This document shows positions 1-5,365 of a stretch of 8,459 nucleotides of DNA, one piece after another. Source of the DNA: Jeotgalicoccus sp052093725 (lineage in GTDB: Bacteria; Bacillota; Bacilli; Staphylococcales; Salinicoccaceae); the NCBI GenBank assembly GCA_052093725.1, contig JBQDHL010000074.1, positions 1 through 8,459 on the forward strand, given 5' to 3'. The notes beneath the pieces were generated by a model. The model saw only the letters and a list, made by a program, of their open reading frames with translations. It made no database searches and was not told where the DNA came from. A program made the position numbers and the translations under genes. Positions within the stretch are counted from its first letter, which is position 1. Each line of letters begins with the position of its first letter.

Positions 1-60
1 GCTGTTGTTAACCGGGTGCGCTGGATTCACAACGGGGAAATGCTGTTGTTAACCGGGTGC
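1..60. repeat. Partial tandem repeat, 41-bp period, cut by window edge
   Basis: The 19-bp word GCTGTTGTTAACCGGGTGC occurs at 1-19 and again, without mismatch, at 42-60, giving a 41-bp period. The 22 bp between them (20-41) make up the rest of the unit. Read on the minus strand, each unit starts GTTAA and holds a short inverted repeat, ACAAC and GTTGT, around an 11-nt loop. Only about 1.5 units are visible, so the array probably continues beyond position 1. It lies just downstream of the transporter gene's terminator. No open reading frame is evident. Confidence 0.75.
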
Positions 61-69
61 TTCTTCCAT

Positions 70-103
70 AAAAAAACACCTGACTTCCAGTGAAGTCAGG
101 TGT
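70..103 (-). terminator. Rho-independent terminator of the AbgT-family gene
   Basis: Read on the minus strand, this is a perfect 12-bp stem (ACACCTGACTTC against GAAGTCAGGTGT, 76-87 with 92-103) with a 4-nt loop, followed by seven T residues (70-76). It begins 8 nt after the transporter stop codon. The opposite side lacks a long T-run, so it acts mainly on minus-strand transcripts. Confidence 0.93.
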
Positions 104-111
104 TCTAATTC

Positions 112-1686
112 TTAATAATAAACTGGTGAGTCTGGACCTAATGGAATTCCAAGAAGAGTCCAGATAATCAGCATTAGTCCCCAGAAAATAAAGAAGAAAA
201 TAGAGTACGGCAGCATTACTGAAATCAGTGTGCCGATACCGATATTTTTATCGTATTTCTGTGCGAATGCAATAATGATTGCAAAGTAAGTCATGAGCGG
301 TGTAATAATATTCGTACTCGAATCCGCTACACGGTAAGCCATCGTCGTCAGTTCCGGAGAGTATCCGAGCTGCATTAGAATTGGCACGAAAATCGGCGCC
401 ATTAATGCCCACTTGGCACTCCCACTACCGATGAACAGATTAATCAGTGCAGTAACAAACATAAACCCGATTAACAGCGGTACGCCCGTCAAACTCATAC
501 TGTCCAGGAGCTGTGCACCGTAAACCCCGATCACAAGACCAAGATTAGACTCGGTAAAGTAAGCGACGAACTGTCCTGCTGCGAATGCTAAAACGATAAA
601 CATTCCCATAGAAGCCATCGTGTCAGTCATTTGTCCTGCGACATCTTTATCATTTTTAATAGATTTCGTTACGACACCGTATACAAGACCCGGGATAAAG
701 AATAAAATCGCAATAATCGGTACAAGTGAACTCATGAACGGCGACTGAATAATTGTATCCATGTAAGATCCAATTTCATCCGATCCGCGCATCGGTGAGT
801 TCGGAAGCACTACTAACAGCGCAGCAAGCCCGACTCCGACAACCATCGAAATACCAGCCAATATCAAGCCTTTTTTCTCAATCGGCTCAAGTGTTTGAAT
901 ACCTTCAACGTCGTCAGCTGCCAATTCTTCTTCTTGTTCTTTCGACATCTTGAATGAACCTAAACGCGGTTCAACAATTTTAGCAGATACGAACCAGCCG
1001 ACAAATGTCAGCAGGAATACACTGACCATAATGAAGTACCAGTTCATTGCCACGTTAATTGAGTCAGCATATGCAGGGTCGATAACCGCTGCTGCCGCTG
1101 CTGTAAGTTCAGCCAGCATTACATCCGTTCCGCTTAAGAGCAAGTTCGCTGAGAATCCTGCAGATACACCGGCAAATGCTGCAGCAAGACCCGCTAGCGG
1201 ATGTCTGCCAAGTGCTAAGTACAGAAGCGCACCAAGCGGCGGAAGTACTACGTAACCGGCATCAGATGCTACTGATGACATAATCCCTGCAAATACAAGT
1301 CCTGCAGTAATTAAGTTATTTGGAATCGAAAGTACGAATGCTTTCAATGCAGCTCCGATTAAACCGGAGCGCTCCGCAACACCAATACCAAGCATTGTTA
1401 ATAATACAACGCCAAGTGGTGCGAAGTTAATGAAGTTATCCGTCATACTTTCGAATATATAACTAATACCTTCGGCATTTAATAGATTTTTTACAACAAC
1501 TTCCTCGTTACCTTCACCTGGATGCGTTACCGATATTCCAAGTATTCCGAAAATTGATGATAAAACTAAAGTAAGTACTGCCAATAAAGCAAAAAGCGTA
1601 ACCGGGTGCGGTAATTTATTACCCAGCCATTCTACAAAATCTAAAAACTTTTGAAACAATCCATGTTTCTTTGTACTCTCGTTCAC
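112..1686 (-). CDS. abgT: AbgT-family transporter (p-aminobenzoyl-glutamate / sulfonamide type)
   Basis: This is a 524-residue integral membrane protein with many hydrophobic segments across its whole length, as expected for the AbgT family (E. coli AbgT; structurally known MtrF and YdaH). Family members are reported to import p-aminobenzoyl-glutamate or to export sulfonamides by proton exchange. Visible signatures are SGTD at 185-188, INLFIGSGSAKWA at 415-427, and YRVADSSTNIITPLM at 451-465. From memory of YdaH, the residues lining its path were Asp180, Asn390, Trp400, Pro418, Arg426 and Asp429. Here D188, N416, W426, P444, R452 and D455 fit that spacing (a constant offset of 26 for the last five). 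The start is GTG, chosen because GGAGG lies 11 nt upstream and no in-frame ATG is near. Residues 246-271 form a charged, acidic cytoplasmic loop. The gene follows the icd terminator and has its own likely promoter. Importer versus exporter cannot be decided here. Confidence 0.9.
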   Translation of the reverse strand: MNESTKKHGLFQKFLDFVEWLGNKLPHPVTLFALLAVLTLVLSSIFGILGISVTHPGEGNEEVVVKNLLNAEGISYIFESMTDNFINFAPLGVVLLTMLGIGVAERSGLIGAALKAFVLSIPNNLITAGLVFAGIMSSVASDAGYVVLPPLGALLYLALGRHPLAGLAAAFAGVSAGFSANLLLSGTDVMLAELTAAAAAVIDPAYADSINVAMNWYFIMVSVFLLTFVGWFVSAKIVEPRLGSFKMSKEQEEELAADDVEGIQTLEPIEKKGLILAGISMVVGVGLAALLVVLPNSPMRGSDEIGSYMDTIIQSPFMSSLVPIIAILFFIPGLVYGVVTKSIKNDKDVAGQMTDTMASMGMFIVLAFAAGQFVAYFTESNLGLVIGVYGAQLLDSMSLTGVPLLIGFMFVTALINLFIGSGSAKWALMAPIFVPILMQLGYSPELTTMAYRVADSSTNIITPLMTYFAIIIAFAQKYDKNIGIGTLISVMLPYSIFFFIFWGLMLIIWTLLGIPLGPDSPVYY

Positions 1687-1697
1687 AGCTTAAACGT

Positions 1698-1702
1698 CCT
1701 CC
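1698..1702 (-). promoter_or_regulatory. Ribosome binding site for the AbgT-family gene
   Basis: GGAGG on the minus strand lies 11 nt before the GTG start at 1686. The spacing is slightly long. It still decides the start, because the next in-frame ATG falls about 80 codons inside the protein, after the first conserved membrane segment. Confidence 0.7.
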
Positions 1703-1718
1703 AATATGTATCAAAATT

Positions 1719-1745
1719 AAAAGCCGCTCGAAACGGGCGGCTTTT
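1719..1745 (-). terminator. Rho-independent terminator after icd
   Basis: AAAAGCCGC (1719-1727) pairs with GCGGCTTTT (1737-1745). Two more GC pairs and a wobble then close a 3-nt loop, giving a 12-bp stem. A/T tracts on both sides allow termination in either direction. On the minus strand it ends the citZ-icd transcript about 40 nt past the icd stop codon. It also sits where the next gene's transcript would start (see the promoter at 1749-1777). Confidence 0.88.
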
Positions 1746-1748
1746 ACT

Positions 1749-1777
1749 ATTATAATATTTACTTACAGATTTTACAA
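1749..1777 (-). promoter_or_regulatory. Candidate sigma-A promoter for the AbgT-family gene
   Basis: On the minus strand, TTGTAA (1772-1777; 4 of 6 matches to the -35 consensus) is followed after exactly 17 nt by TATAAT (1749-1754; 6 of 6). The expected start point is near 1742, about 55 nt before the GTG start codon. This is the only good promoter I see between icd and the transporter gene, and the intervening terminator makes a separate promoter necessary. It is a sequence match only. Confidence 0.65.
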
Positions 1778-1781
1778 TCTG
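1766..1781. promoter_or_regulatory. Palindrome over the -35 box of the AbgT-family promoter
   Basis: CAGATT and AATCTG form perfect 6-bp arms around TTAC. The palindrome begins 2 nt after the icd stop codon and completely contains the candidate -35 hexamer (1772-1777). It could be a repressor operator. As RNA it would be a small hairpin at the 3' end of icd, but no T-run follows, so it is not a terminator itself. Confidence 0.4.
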
Positions 1782-1783
1782 AA

Positions 1784-3052
1784 TTATTGCATATTTTCGA
1801 TTAATGCATCGCCGAACTCAGAACATTTCACTTCTGTAGCGCCGTCCATCAGACGAGCGAAGTCATATGTTACGATTTTTTTAGCTATTGTATTTTCAAT
1901 AGACTGGTTAACCAGGTCAGCAGCTTCCTGCCATCCTAAGTGTTCAAGCATTAAGACACCTGACAGTAATAATGATGAAGGGTTCACTTTATCCTGTCCA
2001 GCGTACTTAGGCGCTGTACCGTGTGTTGCTTCAAAAATAGCATGTCCAGTTTCGTAGTTAATGTTAGCACCCGGTGCAATACCGATACCGCCAACCTGCG
2101 CTGCAAGTGCATCACTGATATAGTCACCGTTCAGGTTCATCGTTGCAACAACGTCGAACTCTTTAGGACGAGTAAGGATCTGCTGCAGGAAGATATCTGC
2201 AATAGAGTCTTTGATAATGATTTTACCGTCAGCAACTGCTTTGTCTTGTGCTGCATCAGCTTTCTCTTTACCGTCTTTTTCTACGATTTCATCGTATTCA
2301 GCCCATGTAAATGTTTTATCGCCGAACTCTTTACGAGCTAACTCGTAACCCCATTTTTTAAATCCACCTTCAGTGAACTTCATGATGTTACCTTTGTGCA
2401 CTATAGTAACAGATGGTTTGCTGTGCTCGATTGCATAGTTAATTGCAGAGCGCACTAAACGTTCTGTACCCTCTTTAGATACAGGTTTAATAGCGATTGA
2501 AGAAGTCTCAGGGAAACGGATGTTTTTAACGTCCATTTCATCCTGCAGGAAGTCGATAACTTTTTTAACTTCAGGCGTACCTTCGTTAAATTCGATTCCA
2601 GCATAGATGTCTTCAGTGTTCTCTCTGAAAATCTGCATATCGCAGTGTTCAGGATGTTTAACCGGTGAAGGAACACCAGTGTAGTGTCTTACTGGACGTA
2701 AGCATGCGAATAAATCCAGTTCCTGACGAAGTGTTACGTTTAATGAACGGAAGCCGCCGCCGATTGGAGTCGTTAACGGTCCTTTAATTGCGATAAGGTA
2801 CTCATCGATTTTGTCAAGAGTGTCCTTCGGTAGCCATTCGCCTGTTTTGTCGAATGCTTTTTGTCCCGCATATACTTCAAGCCAGTCAATTTTCTTCTCA
2901 CCATTGTAAGCTTTTTCTACAGCTGCATCGATAACTTTACTCGCTGCTGCCCAGATATCAGCACCAATTCCGTCTCCTTCAATATAAGGAATAACCGGAT
3001 TGTTTGGTACGTTTAGTACACCATTTTTAGTTTGAATTTTTTCTCCTGCCAT
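1784..3052 (-). CDS. icd: NADP-dependent isocitrate dehydrogenase
   Basis: This 422-residue enzyme oxidatively decarboxylates isocitrate to 2-oxoglutarate in the TCA cycle, forming NADPH. It is a cytoplasmic homodimer in the family. The isocitrate-binding block GGGFRSLNVTLRQ (98-110) contains S103, the equivalent of E. coli Ser113, with N105 and R109, followed by R119 and R143. Y150 and K220 match the catalytic Tyr/Lys pair. D282, D310 and D314 (NLNGDYISD) match the metal ligands. HGTAPKYAGQDKVNP (344-358) carries the Lys-Tyr pair (349-350) that marks NADP rather than NAD use. Length is typical for the Bacillus/Staphylococcus enzyme (citC in Bacillus naming). It starts 26 bp after citZ, with a G-rich but imperfect ribosome site (GGGGG, 8 nt before ATG), so the two are almost certainly co-transcribed. 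A terminator follows. No broken or missing key residue is seen. Confidence 0.97.
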   Translation of the reverse strand: MAGEKIQTKNGVLNVPNNPVIPYIEGDGIGADIWAAASKVIDAAVEKAYNGEKKIDWLEVYAGQKAFDKTGEWLPKDTLDKIDEYLIAIKGPLTTPIGGGFRSLNVTLRQELDLFACLRPVRHYTGVPSPVKHPEHCDMQIFRENTEDIYAGIEFNEGTPEVKKVIDFLQDEMDVKNIRFPETSSIAIKPVSKEGTERLVRSAINYAIEHSKPSVTIVHKGNIMKFTEGGFKKWGYELARKEFGDKTFTWAEYDEIVEKDGKEKADAAQDKAVADGKIIIKDSIADIFLQQILTRPKEFDVVATMNLNGDYISDALAAQVGGIGIAPGANINYETGHAIFEATHGTAPKYAGQDKVNPSSLLLSGVLMLEHLGWQEAADLVNQSIENTIAKKIVTYDFARLMDGATEVKCSEFGDALIENMQ

Positions 3053-3078
3053 TAGTGAAACCCCCGTTGATTTTTTAA

Positions 3079-4194
3079 TTATCTTTTTTCAATTGGTTCA
3101 TATTTCATGTTCGTGTGGCCATTGTACTCCGCACGCGGTCTGATCAATCTGTTATTTTCGAACTGCTCGAAAATATGTGCAATCCAGCCGGACGCTCTGC
3201 TGACTGCAAAGATCGGTGTGAATAAATCATGAGCGATACCAAGTGAATGGTAAACAGATGCACTGAAGAAGTCTACGTTAGGCAGTAAGCCTTTCTCTTC
3301 TTCAATAATCTTCGCAATTTTCACAGACATTTCGTAAAGTTCAGGCTGACCGTTTTCTTCAGTTAAGCGGCGTGCCATATCTTCAAGATACTTCGCGCGC
3401 GGGTCGCCTTCTTTATAAACTCTGTGTCCAATCCCCATAATCTTTTCTTTGTTGTCGAATTTTTTCTGAATATAGCTGTCGACATTATCAAGAGAACCGA
3501 TTTCTTCAAGCATTGCCATAACTTTTTCATTCGCTCCGCCGTGCAGAGGTCCTTTAAGTGCGCCAATCGCTCCAGTAACTCCTGAATATACATCTGATAA
3601 AGTCGCTACGATAACACGTGCAGCAAACGTTGATGCGTTGATTTCGTGATCGGCATGAAGTACTAGTGCCGTATTCATCGCTTCAACCTGAACCTCAGTC
3701 GGCTCTTCACCGTTAAGCATGTACAGGAAGTTCTTCGCGTAACCGTATTCCGGATTCGGGTCGATTACTTCTTTACCTTCACGAGTACGTGCAATTGCCG
3801 CAACGATTGAAGGAATTTTTGCCTGAATACGAATGCCTTTAAGCAATGTCGCTTCTTTAGACTGATCTTCCGCCTTCTCATCCGTGTGTGCAAGCAATGA
3901 CACTGCAGTACGCAGAGCACTCATGGGATGTACAGATTTATCTACAAAAGTTTTATAGAAACCTTTAGCTTCTTCAGTTAAAAATGCATGATCATATAAT
4001 TCTTTTCTAAAAGCTTTTAATTCCTCTTTGTTTGGTAAATGATCGTGCCATAATAAATAAAACACTTCTTCAAACTCAGCGTTTTCTGCTAAATCATCAA
4101 TTTCATAACCGCAATAAGTCAGCTGTGTGCCGATAATTGAGCTGATTCTTGATTCACCAATTACAACACCTTCTAAACCGCTGCTTCCAGCCAT
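3079..4194 (-). CDS. citZ: Citrate synthase
   Basis: This 371-residue enzyme condenses acetyl-CoA and oxaloacetate to citrate, the entry step of the TCA cycle. The length and the opening (GLEGVV, then SSIIG and LTYCGYEIDDL) are those of the short Gram-positive citrate synthases such as B. subtilis CitZ. Catalytic residues are recognisable: H218 in GPLHGGAN, H257 in GIGHRVY, and D308 in VDFFSASVY. H183 lies in HADHEINAS, and the family signature GIGHRVYKEGDPR spans 254-266. The ATG start is supported by GGAGG (4202-4206) 7 nt upstream. It is first in a two-gene unit with icd. Its 5' region (4195-4536) holds several promoter- and operator-like elements, including a cre-like site, consistent with the known carbon repression of citZ in Bacillus. 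CcpC- or CcpA-type control here is inference. A methylcitrate synthase role is possible but less likely next to icd. Confidence 0.96.
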   Translation of the reverse strand: MAGSSGLEGVVIGESRISSIIGTQLTYCGYEIDDLAENAEFEEVFYLLWHDHLPNKEELKAFRKELYDHAFLTEEAKGFYKTFVDKSVHPMSALRTAVSLLAHTDEKAEDQSKEATLLKGIRIQAKIPSIVAAIARTREGKEVIDPNPEYGYAKNFLYMLNGEEPTEVQVEAMNTALVLHADHEINASTFAARVIVATLSDVYSGVTGAIGALKGPLHGGANEKVMAMLEEIGSLDNVDSYIQKKFDNKEKIMGIGHRVYKEGDPRAKYLEDMARRLTEENGQPELYEMSVKIAKIIEEEKGLLPNVDFFSASVYHSLGIAHDLFTPIFAVSRASGWIAHIFEQFENNRLIRPRAEYNGHTNMKYEPIEKR

Positions 4195-4233
4195 AAATAC
4201 CCCTCCTAAATATGTAACAGAATCTTTAAATCA

Positions 4234-4239
4234 AGTATA
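4234..4239 (-). promoter_or_regulatory. citZ proximal extended -10 element (P1)
   Basis: The minus strand reads TGTTATACT, a TGn-extended -10 hexamer (TATACT, 5 of 6). I see no good -35 at 16-18 nt. The start point would be near 4227, giving a leader of about 33 nt with a good Shine-Dalgarno site. A weak -35 fits a regulated promoter. The 23-bp palindrome at 4239-4261 begins at the first base of this hexamer. Confidence 0.55.
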
Positions 4240-4261
4240 ACAAAATTGACACAATTATGTT
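4239..4261. promoter_or_regulatory. 23-bp near-perfect palindrome at citZ P1, candidate operator
   Basis: The arms AACAAAATTG (4239-4248) and CAATTATGTT (4252-4261) are inverted repeats with one mismatch in ten, around the 3-bp centre ACA. The element covers the spacer and the upstream edge of the P1 -10 box, where a bound protein would block RNA polymerase. It does not match the Bacillus CcpC consensus (ATAA-N7-TTAT) or the cre consensus, so the regulator is unknown. Confidence 0.5.
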
Positions 4262-4302
4262 TGCCCTTACTTACACACGGACTTTGTGAATAAGAGTACA
4301 AA

Positions 4303-4317
4303 ATGTAAGCGTAACCC
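4303..4317 (+). promoter_or_regulatory. cre-like site (CcpA) upstream of citZ
   Basis: ATGTAAGCGTAACCC matches 14 of 15 positions of the relaxed cre consensus WTGNAANCGNWNNCW, including the central CG. In Gram-positive bacteria, CcpA with HPr-Ser-P binds such sites to repress TCA genes under glucose, and citZ is a known target in B. subtilis. It would lie about 75 bp upstream of P1, or about 60-75 bp downstream of the start of the distal promoter P2, where it could act as a roadblock. Confidence 0.55.
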
Positions 4318-4341
4318 ATGATACCGCTGCCCTTAGATATA

Positions 4342-4382
4342 AATTAACTGAAATTTAGCCGTGTAATAAGAATCAGTTAATT
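4342..4382. repeat. Perfect 10-bp inverted repeat, 21-nt spacer, in the citZ upstream region
   Basis: AATTAACTGA (4342-4351) and TCAGTTAATT (4373-4382) are exact inverted repeats. In RNA they would form a 10-bp AU-rich hairpin in a leader begun at P2. As DNA they are two half-sites about 31 bp apart centre to centre, about three helical turns, on the same face. There is no T-run of terminator type next to it. Confidence 0.6.
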
Positions 4383-4384
4383 AT

Positions 4385-4412
4385 CTTATATCATATCATA
4401 AGTATAAGTTAT
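4385..4412 (-). promoter_or_regulatory. Candidate distal citZ promoter (P2) with a CcpC-type box
   Basis: The minus strand has TGATATAAG, an extended -10 (TATAAG at 4385-4390, 5 of 6), with no convincing -35. Immediately upstream, ATAA and TTAT separated by exactly 7 bp (4398-4412) match the palindromic box described for CcpC, the citrate-responsive repressor of citB and citZ in Bacillus. The box would overlap the spacer and -35 region. In AT-rich DNA the eight fixed bases can occur by chance, so this is suggestive only. Confidence 0.38.
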
Positions 4413-4443
4413 GTATAGAGGCGTATGCTGATGCAGCGTGCCT

Positions 4444-4525
4444 GCGGGGGTGGAGATGGAGCTGACGGTGACATTTGCGGACGTCGGTGATTCGGCACTG
4501 TCATTCAGACTCAGCACCTCCCCGC
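4444..4525. other. GC-rich segment able to form nested stems; function unknown
   Basis: This stretch is much richer in G+C than the AT-rich 200 bp before it. Three nested pairings occur in order: GCGGGG (4444-4449) with CCCCGC (4520-4525), GCTGA (4461-4465) with TCAGC (4511-4515), and TGAC (4469-4472) with GTCA (4500-4503). A further short TGC/GCA pairing lies inside. It could be a structured RNA on either strand or a decayed gene fragment. Two very short reading frames cross it (see rejected items). No known riboswitch or RNA family is recognised. Confidence 0.4.
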
Positions 4526-4531
4526 CAAATT

Positions 4532-4570
4532 AAAAACCTCCGAAGCCGCATCTTTCTGCAGTCTCAGAGG
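4532..4570 (-). terminator. Rho-independent terminator of the pfkA-pyk-lipoprotein unit
   Basis: On the minus strand, a 14-position stem (4537-4550 with 4557-4570, one A-C mismatch and a few G-T wobbles) closes a 6-nt loop and is followed by TTTTT (4532-4536). It starts 18 nt after the lipoprotein stop codon. The other strand has no T-run, so it works only for minus-strand transcripts. Confidence 0.9.
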
Positions 4571-4588
4571 ATCTCAATCATACTTATA

Positions 4589-5347
4589 TTATTCTTCTTC
4601 AGACATATTATGCGGTTTTTCAATCATTTCAACATTATCGATATTAGTATAATCGACTGTCGAATGGATATTGACGTCTTCGCCTTCATTTACGAGGTCT
4701 GCTTTCAGTTCGCTGCCCGTAAATTTATATTCCGTGTCAAAGTACAGCTGTATTGTACCTTTAATACTGTCAGCTGCTTCAACTGTCTTCAGCGTTTCTT
4801 CATCGATAAAACTGCTGAGTGCCCCAGCGTCTTCGACGTTTATCGTCAGTGCATAACCATCTTCAAGCGCACTGACTTCGCCCTCGGGATAGTTTTCAAG
4901 CGATGCAACGATTGTCTGATAATCGCTGCCCTCAATATTTATAGTATCTTCCGCATCGACAACTTCATTGTTCTGATATATAAAGTGATCACCATCGACG
5001 ACGTAGTGCGTAATGATGTCGCCGTTGTTATTGACCGATAGTTTAAATTCATTTTGTCCGCCGTACGTCATAATCGTGCGTATTGTACTTTCTTCGTCCG
5101 GCATTGTGATCTTAAATGACTGCTGAGCTTCGTAGCTCGTAATACCGTCACTGTTTTCTACAGCACTCTGAATTAATTCTGCTGATGTAATATCGTTGTT
5201 GCCGGCTGTTTCTTCTGTATTTTCATCTGTTGCCTGATCAGCTGCTTCTTCCGACGCGCTCTCTTCGACCGGCTGTTCTTCTTCCCTGCCGGAACATGCT
5301 GATAAAATTAATATACTTCCGAATAATGCAGCGAGTGTTCTTTTCAT
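4589..5347 (-). CDS. Putative secreted lipoprotein of unknown function
   Basis: From the ATG at 5347 this is a 252-residue protein with a lipoprotein signal: MKR, a hydrophobic stretch, then the lipobox LSAC with the lipidated cysteine at 18. The mature protein should be anchored on the outer face of the membrane. Residues 19-52 are an acidic, Glu/Asp/Ala/Thr-rich linker without predicted fold. The remaining 200 residues alternate in a beta-rich pattern (for example FKLSVNNNGD, HYVVDGDHFIYQ, GTIQLYFDTEYKFTGSELKA). This recalls Firmicute lipoproteins with a LolA/LppX-like or DUF6612-like fold, but I cannot assign a family. The start at 5347 is preferred because AGAGGTG lies 6 nt upstream; the in-frame GTG three codons earlier falls within that ribosome site. 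It starts 18 bp after pyk and is followed by the operon terminator, so it is co-expressed with pfkA-pyk. Its link to glycolysis is unclear. Confidence 0.85.
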   Translation of the reverse strand: MKRTLAALFGSILILSACSGREEEQPVEESASEEAADQATDENTEETAGNNDITSAELIQSAVENSDGITSYEAQQSFKITMPDEESTIRTIMTYGGQNEFKLSVNNNGDIITHYVVDGDHFIYQNNEVVDAEDTINIEGSDYQTIVASLENYPEGEVSALEDGYALTINVEDAGALSSFIDEETLKTVEAADSIKGTIQLYFDTEYKFTGSELKADLVNEGEDVNIHSTVDYTNIDNVEMIEKPHNMSEEE

Positions 5348-5365
5348 CCAATACACCTCTAATCC

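Noticed and set aside
1599..1610. 12-bp word TAACCGGGTGCG inside the transporter gene, also found in the left-edge repeat
   Set aside because: In the gene it encodes part of a normal stretch (HPVT) near the N-terminus. A 12-bp match is short enough to be coincidence.
1671..2057. Plus-strand 128-codon frame over the icd 3' end
   Set aside because: It is antisense to conserved icd codons, spans the terminator, and has no coding signature of its own.
4409..4504. Minus-strand 31-codon frame (Pro-rich) preceded by GGGGAGGTG, possible leader peptide for citZ
   Set aside because: The ribosome site is 12 nt away, no promoter lies between the upstream terminator and this frame, and the Pro/Arg-rich composition follows from GC-rich DNA. 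Kept only as a possibility within the GC-rich segment.
4456..4533. Plus-strand 25-codon frame (MELTVTFADVGDSALSF...)
   Set aside because: It looks protein-like but is very short, with no properly spaced ribosome site and no plus-strand promoter seen. It could be a remnant of a gene.
4475..5041. 188-codon plus-strand frame antisense to the lipoprotein gene
   Set aside because: It has no ribosome site, an improbable composition (many Phe/Ile/Arg/Cys), and covers a well-supported minus-strand gene plus its terminator. It is a shadow frame.
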